Source: Cladopsammia gracilis (lineage: Eukaryota > Cnidaria > Anthozoa > Scleractinia > Dendrophylliidae). Taken from it: a DNA stretch of 64,000 nucleotides. Below, piece by piece: positions 1 through 13,408 of the stretch. The stretch is taken from NCBI GenBank assembly GCA_022457155.1, contig JAJGOT010000138.1, positions 992,501 to 1,056,500 on the forward strand, given 5' to 3'. Within the stretch, counting starts at the first letter, position 1, and each line of letters starts with the position of its first letter. Under the pieces are notes generated by a model. The model had not been told where the DNA came from and made no database searches. It worked only from the letters and a program-made list of their open reading frames with translations. The position numbers and the translations under genes were made by a program.

Positions 1-63
1 CAAGCGTCTCCACCATGGCAAGAACTCTAGACTCAAACTTTGTTTCTATTTTTTTCCATCAAG

Positions 64-117
64 TTTTTGACGAAAGTGGTTATTTTCTTCTGTATGCCAC
101 AATGCTGGGTATTAAAG
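64..117 (+). CDS. PPWD1: PPWD1 exon (WD40 region)
   Basis: Preceded by a pyrimidine tract and AG, followed by a GTATGT donor. It reads FDESGYFLLYATMLGIK, which matches the end of the WD40 part of PPWD1 (human FDETGHFVLYGTMLGIK, from memory of the family). Earlier exons lie left of the window. The next short exon (about 45 nt expected, leading to ENVRF) was not located between here and 5736. Confidence 0.75.
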
Positions 118-3100
118 GTATGTCACTCTATTCTATTGATTAATGGATGTCATTCTGTAACAGTGAATCCAGATTGTCTTTATCATGATGGTCAATCTGT
201 TGTTTATTACAATTTAGTCTTTTTTCAGTACTGAGAGTATGGACTTGTGTTATCATCTTGTCAGTACAAGTGATCTTAAGCCTACAAGTGATGTACTGTA
301 TGTCTTGAAGCTTTTGTTCAGTATTTGGAAGGTGTTGATATTGAGATCAACTCAGCCATTAAGAGCTGCTGCTGGTTTCAGTATGATTGATGACTGTCTC
401 TATAAAGCAGTGTTTTTACTCAGCAGTTTCTGTGTCTTACAGTCTCCCTGAACCTCATTGGTTAGTTTTATATTCATGGCATGCTGGGTACAGTTCACTA
501 AATAAATATTACATGTACATTGAATTTTTTTTGGAGAAAATTGTTTTCTTTACACGGACGGTGTAATCTGCAGGTTGCAGGTGCAGGTTGCAGGGTGCAG
601 GTACGAAGTTAATTATTAAAAGTCAATTTGACTTTAATTGTATGTAGCACGAGTCAAGTTCGAGTCACAAGCTATTTCTCTTTTGTCTTTTTTATGTCGT
701 AAAAAATAAAATAAATAAATAAATGAAAGCTATCCTTCACTAAACAACCCTTCCCCTGAAAGAATCTTACCTTGATATGTACACAAATCAAGCAGGGGTG
801 TTGTTTCCAAGTCAAAATAATGGAGAAAAGCTGCGTCGTTTTCGTTCGAGCGCCATCTTTGTTGCAGTGAAATGATGAACGCTGGAACGTCGGAACGTCA
901 GAACGGCGGATCGAACACCGGAAGTGATCGGGGGTGTAAATTGTTATTGTCAAAAAGATGAACAGTGCGATTTGAAATGTTTTATTGTGAAGATCGTGAG
1001 AGTTTAAACTGATTAAATTCCTGTTCCATCTGTAGATAACGGCTTTTTTTTTTTCAATAAAACCTATTCCTCGTTCGAGTGCCATCTTGTTGTAGCCACG
1101 TAATACATGCACAACAAGGACCACTGGAGCACCGGAACGCCTTTGGTGCTCATGTCATATCGGGGGATGTACTGTAAAGTTTGAGATTGAATCAAAAAAT
1201 ATGTAATAAAGTAGTAATGAAAATTTGAAGTTTATTGAAAATAAAATTAATCAAATTAACAAGAAGCTGTACACAGCTTGAAAACGTGGCGCCTTTAACT
1301 CATTGCAGCATTGATTCCCAAGTGATTTGTGTGCTTTTACAGAGAAACATAAGCTTAAAATTATGTCTAATCAAAGGCTCCTAAGAGCCAACCCGAGAAG
1401 AAGAAATGCTAACGCGTAACGCGTAACGCGTAACGCAATATTGCCGTAAGCTTACGTTTTCACACTGACACAGTTCGATATATATTTTTTTAAATTAAAC
1501 ATAAGGATTTTTGACGAACGAAAAAAAAGTACATCACTTTCATAATGTCCAGTTCGAAAAAAGACTTCATGGAGGTTCGAACTCGGGCCGTCCGGGACTA
1601 AGCCACAAACTCAATCACTGCGCTGTCTAAGAGCACGTACTACCTACGAACTAAATTTCATTATTTTAAGCTAGATACGCAACAGAACGCGTGTTTAGGT
1701 TGCAAAATCCTTTTAGATCGATTTTAATGTTGCACTAAAAACTCCAAATGCGAAACATCTGTAAGCTTATTGTTGTCTATATTCGTTTACATCAAATTAA
1801 TTATTGTTATCGTTGGATTCACTTTGAATTCCTGTTACGAAACGTGCTCGTAACAAAGCATTTGTTCACTAAGGATCACTAAGTTTACAGCTGATGGAAG
1901 GAGCGAGTGAGTAAGTGAGTGAGAGAGTAAATTTTATTTAAACACCCTTGCCGATAACCTGTTCATCATGCTTTCACGTATACACGGGTTTAAAAGTAAG
2001 ACTACACTGCATTCACTAGATTCAGTAGCTGACACCCGGAGCTCGATCGCTAAGCAAATGGCAAGTTTAATATATAAAACACAGAACTTGCCAGAGCAAA
2101 AATCCCACGGGAATAAGCGGCGAACACAATATCAAACGGTCCTATCCATCCATGAACGCCTTGAATTGTCTTGAAAGTGTGCAGTTGTACGCAGTAGTTC
2201 TTTATCTTGCTTCTCGAGTACACAAACGGAGAGATTTTACGGTATGTATTTCATGGCCGAAAGCCATATAGTCGTCGATATAGACTTAAATATGCGGGCA
2301 TAAATTTGCATGCGCTAATGTGACACGAAAAAAAACAAGAAAAGTCAACGCCGGATTTACAACTCGTGTGCTTCGCCACGAGTAATTATATGCGGTGCAG
2401 TGCGAAGAATAATAAATCTATCGGTAATAATACCATATATAATAAAATAGTATTTTAAGAGGAGGCCTCCAATCAGTCATTGCTGCTGGCACCCTTATAA
2501 TTATAAATTAATCCTCTTGTTAATTGTTAATGATAAATAACAAAGTACTTTTCTGGTGAATGCCGTACACCAATCAAAACAAACACAAATGACACAATCA
2601 CAAGAACATTTACTGGCGCAAAGGGCTGAAAAACTGTGTAACTCAGGCCACAATTAGTTTTGGCATTGCTCCTAATTTGTTTAAAACAAGATTCACATCA
2701 TGTTTACTTTCATACTTTCCATCGAGTTGAAGCCGCAGCCACGTTCAGGATGGAGCATGTGGTGAGTTAATCATTAAACTGGAACATGATATGTTATGCA
2801 AAAAAACGGAAACAAAATAACAGACGTTTAGAGACAACTGTCTATTCATCAGTATAAATGCCGCTACTGTGATTTGTACATATAATCATGAAACTGTCAG
2901 TTTAAGCTCTCGCGATCTTCACAATAAAACATTTCAAATTGCACTGTTCATCTTTTTGACAATAACAATTTACACCCCCGATCACTTCCGGTGTTCGTTC
3001 CGCCGTTCCGACGTTCCTGATTTCATTACAACAAAGCTGGCGCTCGAACGAAGCGGACGCAGATTTTTCTCCATGATTTTGACTTGAAAACAATACTCCC

Positions 3101-5735
3101 ACTTGATTTGTGTACTATCAAGGTAAGATTCTTTCAGGGGATTAAGTGTTGGGTAGTGAAAGATAGCTTTCATTTATTTTTTATTTTTTTATGACATAAA
3201 AAAGGCAAAAGAGAAATAGCTTGTGACTCGTGACTCGAACTTGACTTGTGCTACATACGATTGAAGTCGAATTGACTTTAAATTATTAAGTTCGTACCTG
3301 CAACCTGCACCCTGCACCTGCAACCTGCAGAACCTGCAACCTGCAGAACCTGCAACCTGCAGATTACACCATCCGTTCTTTACAAGCCATTTCAACTGAA
3401 TAATGATCAATTTATTATTTATCACAATTATTCTGTCCTCTAGTTATAAATCTGCACACCAACAGATGTGTAAGAACAATAGGCAAGGTAAGAGGAATGA
3501 GTCAGAGTGATTCACTACTTCTGCTGATTTGCTGTATTTCTACTCCATCCAACATAAATTATAAATCCCTTCCAGAGTACAAGGCATAGCTGCAAGAAGC
3601 TTTATATGCTCCTTCAGCTGCAAACATTCCAAAAACCTAGCTATTGGGAGTATATTTCTATGTTTGACCTCACAAAAGAACCTCTTAACTTGTTGGTGCC
3701 AAAAAACAAGTTAAAGGGGAGATTTTAAGTACAATTTGTAGTACTTTGAGAGAGCACTTTCACAGCAATTTTAAAAGTTGGGAGGCAGCACAATTATAAC
3801 TATTGAAGATGTAAACAAAAAATGTTTGAAGCTCCCTTGGGACTCTTCAAAGTATCTTTTTATGATGACATTGCATGTACTCTGATCTCATCACATAAAA
3901 ATCACCACAAAATCACTGCAAAACTGAATAAGAAAATTGCTGGCAGTTTTCACAGGAAAAGTGAAATCCAATGCCGGCAGGCAGTCTACTAATCGTGTAG
4001 AATCGAGAATTGAGAATTCTGTCCTTCTGTCTGTCTCGGTTTTCCGAAAGTAACAATAAATTGTTTGAGAACCAATCAAAAGTGGAGGACGATCGACTAT
4101 GAAACCGTCGGCAGTCTCGGGATAGCCTCGGCATCCAATCAAAACAAAGTGATGACAAGCCGACTCGAGCATGCATAGATGCACGATTTAAAACATATTT
4201 GTTTCGACGCCATTTTCGACTGGTTCAAGGTTTTTCTGCTATCCATTCGACTTGGTTAATGTCTAAAAGTACGTTGGAAATCAGTTAAACATGGACAAAG
4301 GTTCTTCTCAGGGCCAACATAGTGTTAGCAGTCTAACAAAGACATGCGTTAACCTTCCAAAACAAGAAGACACAGCATAGCTTGCGTGCGAGATCGTACT
4401 GTGTCAAAAGACTAGAGTGAGTACTAAAAAATTCAAATCGATGCCTACTTTGTACTTACCGTTGAATAAAAGGCCGTATATCAGAGTTTCCCGACGGTTG
4501 TTATTGGTTTTAGCTAAATCTCGTAACTATCTGGTCTGTGTGTCCGACACTTTTGAAGTGAATGCAAATTTGTAGCCATAAAGTGGCCTTTCGAAGCCAT
4601 GAATCTTTCAGTTTTATATTTTGCCCGGTCTGGACCCGGACGTGACCTGGGGTCAAAAGAACTTTTCGAATTGAAAGTTTTGCTGGAAGTATTCCTGCCA
4701 TTATTATAATAAATTTGGAATGAAACATAAATTTAATCCAAGTTTACGACGGAAATGATAATTTACGAGGAGAGAAACAAATTAAGCCCTTTGAAATACA
4801 GTATATTTTTTTTCAGTTGAGGTGAAAGTGTTGCAATTTGCATAATGTAAAAAGTAATTTGAAACCTTTCCAGTAACGCATAACGCAGCTATTTCATAAA
4901 GCATCTCGCAAAATTATCAGACACACGAAAATATATCCAATTTTTATTCCTCTCTATCCGAAACATAGAAAAGAAAATTAATTTAAAAAGTAATCGCTCT
5001 AAGGTTACTTTCACTAGCGCAAGCGAAACTTGCAAGACAATTGCATTGTTTTAATACATCTTCTCTCGGCGGTGAATTTTTGTAGCCGAGGCTGTTTTGT
5101 TCCTTCAACTTCACGAAATAAAAATTCATAAATGGCAAACAACCGAAAGAAGTGAAATTAATTGGGATACCTACCACGCTTATATTTCTTCCTTCACTGT
5201 CCAGTGTTCGCTTTTTATTAAACAACGGCGCTATGTATTCGTCTAAATCTGAGGCGTATGATTCCAGAATCGGGAAAATAACCGACACGAAATCCAGACA
5301 AACTATTACATGTGGGAAAAATCTGAGACCTTTCGGAGTGCACAGCACGGCAGAACTGAAGGATTTTGCCTAATTCCACGGCGATGGCTTGTAAAGTTTG
5401 ATTTATGTCGGCGGCCCAACGTTTTCAAGATTCTTAGCCAGCGTCACACATCTCGCAATGTGGCAGCACTTCACTTCCAATATGGAACTACTAGAAATAA
5501 ATTATTGTCTTTGAAATCACACCAAAAATGGGGAAGATTTGGATGAGAAAATTACACCACACTCCCATGAGATCTGAGGCAAAGCCACAGGACACCCTGG
5601 AATATATGCTTCATTTGATTTCTCCAATATCATTCATTCCAAAAAAAACAGCATCAAGCTCTTGATTCATATGGTAACTTTGACAGATATACCTATTTGG
5701 TGTAATTCCTTTTAGCTATTTACATTTATTTCTAG
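118..5735 (+). other. PPWD1 intronic sequence rich in repeats
   Basis: No coding exon was recognised here apart from one short PPWD1 exon that should exist but was not found. The main content is the 2.8-kb foldback element at 553-3380. Bases 3400-5700 contain only short non-conserved open frames on both strands. Confidence 0.6.
553..3380. mobile_element. Foldback element with about 460-bp inverted termini
   Basis: Bases 553-1012 reappear inverted at about 2895-3380. Both arms carry the same series: GTGTAATCTGCAGGTTGCAG repeats at the outer end, a GTCAAGTTCGAGTCAC-like stretch, CGATCACTTCCGGTGTTCG, and a shared inner stretch ending near GATCTTCACAATAAAACAT. The middle 1.9 kb has no convincing protein. 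It is a non-autonomous DNA element; the superfamily is not identified. Confidence 0.7.
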
Positions 5736-5810
5736 ATGGAGAATGTGCGGTTTGTTCAATTAGCATTGCATCAAGGCAAAGCCAAGAAAGCTAAAGCTGC
5801 AGTCACTATG
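5736..5810 (+). CDS. PPWD1: PPWD1 exon (linker after WD40)
   Basis: Acceptor TTTCTAG, donor GTAACG. It reads MENVRFVQLALHQGKAKK and on to AAVTM, and continues in phase into the next exon (EMEASENP). This is the conserved linker between WD40 domain and cyclophilin domain of PPWD1. Confidence 0.85.
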
Positions 5811-6359
5811 GTAACGATATCTGATGTAGACTATCAGCACTTCCTCTTGGGTCAGTATGACCAAACAACCAAAACGGCCATGCATTTCTCATAGTTTTCA
5901 TGTCTTGTTTGCTTATATCTTATTTCTTTTAAATTTCCTTTCTTAAGACTAATGTAAGAGCATCTAGATTTTACAGGATGCTCCTAGAGTTGTTTGTCCT
6001 GATTTTAATGAAAGAAGAATAGAAAAATTGATGATCATTCTTCTCACAGATGGAATGTTGCAAACAATATTGTGGTGTGCTAACTTTGAAACTACTACTT
6101 TTTTTGCAAGCCATAGTGGGCTGGTCTCTTTTAATTTTGCACACTAAACCTGATATGCTCAAGTCTGTCAAGTGTCTTGATTGCAACTGCAGTGTGCTAT
6201 ACTAAAGGGTATTGCACAATGTTGTCCTTTATTGCTTGTTGTTAACTGGACACATTTTGCAGCCAACATACAGTATAAACTTACAAAAGAATTGTCAGTG
6301 TTGAATCAGATTAAGGAACAACAAATTCAGCCCAATGTGATCTGCATGATCTACTGACC

Positions 6360-7275
6360 CACTGACTTCCCTGATGGACCTTGACTGCCTTGGCTGACCT
6401 CACTGACTTGAATGACATCATTGACTTGATTGATCATGACCCAACTAACATCACTGAGTTGACTGAAGTCGCTGCCCTGACTGACCTGACTGGCCTTCTG
6501 ACCCTACATACCTGACTGACTGACCTCAATAATTTGACTGCTTGACCTCACTGATATTCATTGATATTTGCCTAAATTTTACAAAAAACCTGAATCTAAA
6601 TTTGGCCTCACTGACTTGACTAACCTCACTGCCCCTACTGGCTTACCTGAATGACCACAACAATATTTGACAGACTTGATTGACCTGACCGACCTGATGG
6701 AGTGACTGACTAACCATACTGACCTCACTGCCTTGACTGATTGACTAACCTCAATGATTGATCCAACTTACCTCACTGCCTTGACTGATTAACTAACCTC
6801 AATGTTTGATCCAACTTACCTCACTGTCTTGACCGATTGACTAACCTCAATGATTGATTCGACTGACCAGACTGTCTTGACTGATTGACTAACCTCAATG
6901 ATTGATCCAACTGACCTCACTGCCTTGACCGATTGACTAACCTCAATGATTGATCCAACTGACCTCGCTGTCTTGACTGATTGACTAACCTCAATGATTG
7001 ATCCAACTGACCTCACTGTCTTGACCAATTGACTAACCTCAATGATTGATCCGACTGACCGTGCTGTCTTGACTGATTGACTAACCTCAATGATTGATTC
7101 AACTGACCTCGCTGTCTTGACCGATTGACTAACCTCAATGATTGATCTGACTGACCTCACTGTCTTGACTGATGAATAACCAGACTTACTGTCCTGATTG
7201 TCAGTCACCGGATTGACCTGATCCAACTGACATGACTGACCTTGACTGACCGAGTAGTTTGACTGACTTGACTAA
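6360..7275. repeat. Intronic minisatellite, 47-48 bp unit
   Basis: A tandem array based on TTGACTGATTGACTAACCTC AATGATTGATCC plus a variable CTGACCTCACTGTC part. It is diffuse at the left and regular from 6700 to 7170. It keeps an open frame on the - strand (6816-7226) only because the unit is about a multiple of three. It lies wholly in the PPWD1 intron between the exons at 5736 and 7370. Confidence 0.85.
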
Positions 7276-7369
7276 CCTCACTATTGTATTTTTGGTTTTA
7301 TAATATTTCTATTGAACAATAAAACATAGACTATGGCATACCAATGGATATAGGTTTATCATTTTACAG

Positions 7370-7488
7370 GAAATGGAAGCATCAGAAAACCCATCTCTTC
7401 AGAGTGGAAGTCCTGACCCAATGCTATTCTGCACAGCATCTAAGAAAAACAGGTTTTACATATTTTCCACTAGACAGCCTGATCTAAG
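7370..7488 (+). CDS. PPWD1: PPWD1 exon
   Basis: Acceptor TTTTACAG, donor GTAAGT. It reads EMEASENPSLQSGSPDP, then MLFCTASKKNRFYIF, typical of PPWD1 upstream of the cyclophilin domain. It ends in phase 2, which the next exon completes as Ser. Confidence 0.88.
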
Positions 7489-8164
7489 GTAAGTTGTACT
7501 CATTTGAGGAGCATGGAAGTCAATCTGTAGGAAAAATGAAGGTGTGATGGAAGGTGGAAAGTGCTCTGTGTAGAAGCCTCTAAAAAAACACAAAATAATG
7601 TCTGGATCATGAAAATACAATTTTATCCTAAAAAGCTCACTAGTGTGTCTCAGGTCACAGTAATGTTGATATTATATTGTACTTCCAATTTTTTTTTAAT
7701 CAAGTCTGTCTCTGTACTTATTAAACATTAATCAAGATTGCATTATTTTTAACCAAAAAACCCCAAAATTGTATTGGAAAATCACCCTTTCAAGCCTGTG
7801 GCCCTTCATTTGTTACTCGTGGATACAGCAGATGAGGACAAATGTGCAAATTTTCACTCCTGTAATTCCGCCAGTACGGCCTTTTACCTGTTACAAATGC
7901 AAACAAATATAGATTGGGAATACTTGACTGCCGAAAAAAGGGACATTATTAACGCGATGTTTTGCATTTGGAGTCCTGTGATAGAAAATCAAAACCAATC
8001 TACATGTAAGGACTTCAATGGATTTTTCAACATAAACATGGATAAAATATTAATTTAAGGTGGCTTAACTGGGTTTTTTGGTGACACAACATCCCAACTT
8101 TGAGCGTCTGGTACTTCACTGTCTGATAAATAAATATGCGTCCTGCACAGCGTTAATTGTTGTT

Positions 8165-9033
8165 ACGTGAAAAAGTGTTAAGTTTAACGCTGTAAAAAGT
8201 GATAAAAATGAAACTAGACGTTTCGGCAATGCTGCCTTCATCAGTAGTAAAAATGTGTTCGTTGCTAGCGTGTGCGAAAATTCAAAAAATTCAAATTCAC
8301 GCGTGCCGAAGAAAAGCGCGCACAAGGCTAGCATACGAGTTAATTATGAAAAGCCAAAATCTTGGTTCAAACCACTGGGCGCCAAAGTCTTGTAATTGAA
8401 AATGAACCGCATTTCTTCGCGTCTTCTCCTGATCTGGTCACCTAGATTCGCTTTAATCACCGCTACCATCATGTCGCTGAGGTTGTGGTTTGGTCTCGTG
8501 AAATGTTCAGGCACTGGCAGCGCAACTTTCTTTTTGATCACATCCAATCGGTGTTCACGGAAGCGGTCTCCAAGACAACGGCCCGTCTCTCCAATGTAGA
8601 CAATTGCAGGGCATTTACGGCATGAAATGCAGTAGACCAATTGGCTTGTGATGCACGTATAATGTCCCGAGATCTTGATGTGTCCATTTGTAGTTCTAAT
8701 ACTGTCACTGGAATTGATGAAAGGACAGGTTCGGCAGTCACGTCGGTTGCATGGAAACGTACCCGCTTGACATTGGAGATCTGATGGCAAACTGCTATAG
8801 ACTAGCAAGTCTTTCAGATTCTTTGCGCGTCGGAAAGCTTTTAGCGGCGGCTTGTTGAAAATAGCACTTGTGGTGTTGTCATCACGTAAGATGGAATAGT
8901 TTCGCAGAAGGATGTTACAAACGTCGACGTTTTTGGGGTGGTATGTGATGACCAGAGGTGGGCGGTCGACGGCAGTGTCATTTCCGGGAGTGATTAGGGC
9001 CAAATTACGCGTGATTAGGGCCAAATTACGCAT
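8165..9033 (-). pseudogene. Penelope-like element fragment (GIY-YIG end), left palindrome arm
   Basis: The - strand frame 8344-9033 encodes the C-terminal part of a Penelope-like retroelement protein. Visible are RNPPLVITYHPKN-like linker sequence, a Cys-rich patch (CNRRDCRTCPF), and a GIY-YIG-type nuclease core (LVYCISCRKC, then VYIGETGRCLGDRFREHRLD). The reverse transcriptase is absent. The untranslated end (about 8166-8240) carries the GACGTTTCGGC and GATGAAGGCAGCA signature common near ends of these elements. It is nearly identical to the inverted copy at 9213-10093 but differs by point changes. Confidence 0.8.
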
Positions 9034-10093
9034 GTCTCTTCGTTGGCTATGTCGAGGAGAAGATGCTAGCAGAGTACCCTGACGTAAAACCAGAACTATA
9101 CAAGCGGTTCATGGATGATGTGGCAGGCGCAACCTCGTGCAGTGAACATGAATTACAGCAGTTTCTCGAGTTTGCCTCTAACTACCATCCCACATGGTCT
9201 ATCTCAGCTCTCACGCGTAATTTGGCCCTAATCATGCGTAATTTGGCCCTAATCACTCCCGGAAATGACACTGCCGTCGACCGCCCACCTCTGGTCATCG
9301 CATACCACCCCAAAAACGTCGACGTTTGTAACATCCTTCTGCGAAACTATTCCATCTTACGTGATGACAACACCACGAGTGCTATTTTCAACAAGCCGCC
9401 GCTTAAAGCTTTCCGACGCGCAAAGAATCTGAAAGATTTGCTAGTCCATAGCAGTTTGCCATCAGATCTCCAATGTCAAGCGGGTATGTTTCCATGCAAC
9501 CGACGTGACTGCCGAACCTGTCCTTTCATCAATTCCAGTGACAGTATTAGAACTACAAATGGACACATCAAGATCTCGGGACATTATACGTGCATCACAA
9601 GCCAATTGGTCTACTGCATTTCATGCCGTAAATGCCCTGCAATTGTCTACATTGGAGAGACGGGCCGTCGTCTTGGAGACCGCTTCCGTGAACACCGATT
9701 GGATGTGATCAAAAAGAAAGTTGCGCTGCCAGTGCCTGAACATTTCACGAGACCAAACCACAACCTCAGCGACATGATGGTAGCGGTGATTAAAGCGAAT
9801 CTAGGTGACCAGATCAGGAGAAGACGCGAAGAAAATGCGGTTCATTTTCAATTACAAGACTTTGGCGCCCAGTGGTTTGAACCAAGACTTTGGCTTTTCA
9901 TAATTAACTCGTATGCTAGCCTTGCGCGCGCTTTTCTTCGGTACGCGTGAATTTGAATTTTTTGAATTTTCGCACACGCTATTGTAGCAACGAACACATT
10001 TTTACTACTGATGAAGGCAGCATTGCCGAAACGTCTAGTTTCATTTTTATCACTTTTTACAGCGTTAAACTTAACACTTTTTTACGTAACTTC
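9034..10093 (+). pseudogene. Penelope-like element fragment, right palindrome arm with RT tail
   Basis: The + frame 9063-9950 begins with a piece of the reverse transcriptase palm (YKRFMDDVAGA, the YxDD-type motif) and then repeats in inverted orientation the GIY-YIG region of the left arm. The spacer 9034-9212 is found only here. The frame ends by reading into the 3' untranslated part. The copy is truncated at 5', so it cannot move by itself. Confidence 0.8.
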
Positions 10094-11677
10094 ACTGTCT
10101 GAGCCAAGTCAGGCAAGCTGCTTCACACATGTACTAAAAAAGCAGATTTGATTGACATCGGTGTTTCCATCAAGAATTCAAAGGCTCACATTACTCATCG
10201 TACCAGTTTGTTTACTTGGACTGAGAGAAATTAGAATTCTTCATGCTTACCTTTGAGAATTCATAACTCGAATAATATTCCATCGATTCACTTGAATCGA
10301 GGACAGAATTATGGCTAAAGAATAAGTGATCAAGTTTTCAGGTTTAATCTGCCACTAGAATTTAATTTTAGCCCGTCGTGCCTATCAAGAAAGTGTCGAA
10401 GCTAGCCGAGACGCCAGCTGACGAGTGACGGTATTTTCCCTATCGTTACGGTCAACTGAGTTTGATGGATGGTTGAAACCCAGCCCCCCTGCCAGTACAG
10501 TACATCTGCTCACCATAAAATGCACTCAAACTGTTTGTCAAATAGCATTTGCTTGTATGCTGCACAATTCATGCTATATCAGCAGAACACACGGTCCCAG
10601 TGGGGTCCTATTTTGCAGAATTTGCAAACCTACATCTAGACTACAAGAGGCATATAGTCAATAAAAAAGTTTAGGTCTTGATGTCGAGAATATTACTAAC
10701 AAGAGGCTCCTAGCAGCCTATACTCATGCGCATGCGTAAGTAGGCTGTACCACAATGAAGGGAATGATTCTTCTAAGACTTATATATACCAAACATGAAC
10801 ATTGCTAATGTAAGTAGGGTTGTAGGAGACGCTGTCGTGACACTTGAGTAACGCTCTTTTATCGGAAGTGAGAGTAGCCGGAAGTCACTAAACAGGAATT
10901 GTAGTGGAAAAGCTATGAACCGGAAGTGTACAATTTAAAATATGCGTGCATAAATTTGCATGCAAAATCGTGACACAAAAAATAAAAATAATAATAATAA
11001 TAATAAAAATAACAAGAAAAACGGAGCCGAAACCTTACCTCATGCCGCTACGCGCATGAGTAATAAAATATGCAAAAACCATCATCAGATCATTGTTATG
11101 GTAACACTGATGTCAATCAATTCTATTTTTCTGTAACTACAGCTGTAGTTCATTTGATCTCTAGTACTGTATATGTGTGCAGCAACTTGCCTGACAGAGC
11201 TTAGACAGTGAAGTATCAGCCGTTCGAAGTTGTGTAGCCAACAAACCGGGTGGAGCCACCTTTGCCTTACTAATTACTTGTGCATTGGTGGTAAAGTGGT
11301 CTAGAGTGCTGTTTCTCAACCGCTAGCCTGCGTTCTGCGTTCTCAATCGCGAGACTGCGTTCGACTCCAAATAAAGACATGGAAAATTTGTTTTTCTGTT
11401 TTTCTCCTTTTTTTTAATTTTTAAACAGAAATTTGATGAAGTTGGCTTGCACCTATTAAAGTCTTAATTGAAGTTCGTTATTTCTAAAATTACAATTCAA
11501 AACATCAGGTTCTGAAAATCTTTGGTCATTTCCTTTTCGATACAATCTTAATACAAAGCAGTGACATGTCCGACATTTATCGAAAAGGAAATGACGTTTG
11601 ATTACTTTTGGTTATGTCAGTGTTTTGAATAAGCTTTTGTCTTTCATTTGTTGACGTGAAGATAAAGAAAGGTTAAT

Positions 11678-11863
11678 AGGCCATTTGCACGATGGCGTCA
11701 TTTGACTACAACTACCAGAATTCATTTCGTTTTTCCTTTCTTATTTAAATTTTGTAATCCCAGTGCGGTTTAAATAACAATAGCCCTAATTTGCACTACA
11801 AAACAAAAAACTGAAGGATTCTGGTAGTTGTAGTCATATGACGTCATCATGCAAATGCCCTAT
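11678..11863. mobile_element. MITE with long TIRs
   Basis: The ends are inverted copies of about 45 bp (GGCATTTGCATGATGACGTC type, running to ACTACAACTACCAGAAT). The interior of about 95 bp is non-coding. Confidence 0.75.
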
Positions 11864-12095
11864 TCACTGTACAGTTGTGTTTTCATGTTCTCTAGTCATT
11901 TCACATTATAGTTGGCAGAGAATAGCACAAAGTCATTGTTTTGTTAATTTTAACCTATTGTTTTGCAAGCATCATTGTTCACTTTAAGAAGGTTCCATCC
12001 TGTGTCATCAGATGATGTAAATTGTTACTTGTACCTTTGACACTTTTGATACTGGTCATGGTCTTACATTTAACACTACCCTTTTGACATTTCAG

Positions 12096-12162
12096 TGGTG
12101 ATAGCGATCGTGATGTGTTCAATGAGAAGCCATCTAGAGAGGAAATACTTGCAGCTACTCAA
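12096..12162 (+). CDS. PPWD1: PPWD1 exon
   Basis: Acceptor ACATTTCAG, donor GTAAGT. It reads SGDSDRDVFNEKPSREEILA then ATQ, very close to the vertebrate PPWD1 segment SDRDVFNEKPSKEE. Confidence 0.9.
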
Positions 12163-12944
12163 GTAAGTTGCTTGTTTGATGCGGTGATGAACTCGAAGCT
12201 AGGCATGGATCACAATCAACTTGAAATGTGTGTTTTTGCCTTCACTGTGCAAAAGGACAAATATAGGCATGTATTGCGTGCATAAACTTCTTTGAAATAC
12301 AATGCATATGATTTCATGACATTTCTTTCAAGATACTAAAATTATTTTACGATTTCATTCAAGATCTGCTATTGTTGACCACTTGGCTTCCACTCAATAG
12401 GTTTCAGTTCAACGCAACTCTTTATTTAGGTAGCCATTGCTTCGGCCATGCTTTTCCTACGCCCACTACACGTGTACAGAATACCGCTGACCTAACTGAG
12501 GGCGGCTACTATCAACACTATCACTTCAACAAATTCAGAGAACCATTTTAGTTTGTCTTTTGGGCATTCCATCGAGTTCCCATGTGCAAATTATTATTTA
12601 CATTAAATTATATTAATTTCATTTTACCATAAACCATTGCCTATCTTCCTCTACAGCCATTAAATGTAGAGTAATGGTGTTTGGGGTAGACAGGCAGCGC
12701 AATTTGGCCAAACTAATCATATGAACCAAGCAGTTTGCATGTGGAAAAGCAATATTTGTAAAAAGCATCGAGACCGATGTTAGATACGTTTTTAAGAACC
12801 TTTTATGATTATTATTATTACTATTATTATTAATTACTATTAATTATTATTATTATTAAAAGCATTAATTTGGGTGAGTGCCTTACACAAAAGGAAAACA
12901 TACATTTTATGATTAAATTATGATCGAATGTCATTTGTTCTCAG
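12163..12944 (+). other. PPWD1 intron
   Basis: No gene seen. It contains an imperfect ATT/TAA-rich simple repeat at about 12808-12860. Confidence 0.7.
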
Positions 12945-13030
12945 GGGTCTGAAGGAGTAAAGAAACTTCCTGAAGAGGCAACTCTCCATACAACAATGGG
13001 TGACATCACAATTAAATTGTTCTCAAAAGA
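12945..13030 (+). CDS. PPWD1: PPWD1 exon (start of cyclophilin domain)
   Basis: Acceptor TTCTCAG, donor GTAAGT. It reads GSEGVKKLPEEATLHTTMGD then ITIKLFSKE, the first strand of the cyclophilin-type peptidyl-prolyl isomerase domain. The final Glu codon is split and completed by the next exon. Confidence 0.9.
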
Positions 13031-13408
13031 GTAAGTGTGTATTAGTTTGAGCAATTGGTGGTTATAGAGCAGTTTTCAATTGAGTGTCGTAAAACCAATC
13101 TGACCAATCACAGCAATCACAAGCAGTTACTCACTTAATTAATCATCAATTACTCTAAACAATTCAATGAACCAATCAGAGCTCGAAGCAATTACATGTC
13201 GGCGGCGCCAAGCGCGGGAAAACGCGTGCGAGAAAATCACGATTGGTTTTGGGTTTATTTCTGATTGGTGGAGAAAGTGGCGCGAGATTTTTTAGCCAAT
13301 TACAAAGCGTAGCAATGCAAAACCAAAACAATTGTGTAATTACTTTTCACACTCAATTGAAAACTGCTCTATAGGATGACTGACGTTCTCAATGTCATTT
13401 TGTTTTAG
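13031..13408 (+). mobile_element. PPWD1 intron almost filled by a MITE (13057-13375)
   Basis: TATAGAGCAGTTTTCAATTG at 13064 is mirrored by CAATTGAAAACTGCTCTATA at 13355. The 0.3-kb non-coding element with these terminal inverted repeats occupies most of this short intron. Confidence 0.8.

Larger units (their letters stand above)
7489..12095 (+). other. PPWD1 intron with Penelope-like palindrome and MITEs
   Basis: A 4.6-kb intron. It holds the inverted Penelope-like fragments at 8165-10093, dispersed repeat debris at 10680-11066 (a GGCTCCTA and GCATGCG family also seen near 1370 and 2300), and a MITE at 11678-11863. A 94-codon open frame at 7774-8058 has no recognisable similarity. Confidence 0.7.

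Noticed and set aside
6816..7226. 136-codon open frame on - with SIIEVSQSVKT repeats
   Set aside because: It is a by-product of the 47-48 bp minisatellite; no gene-like start, splice context or similarity.
7774..8058. 94-codon open frame on +
   Set aside because: No recognised family and no splice sites that fit PPWD1; it may be a random frame or a decayed repeat.
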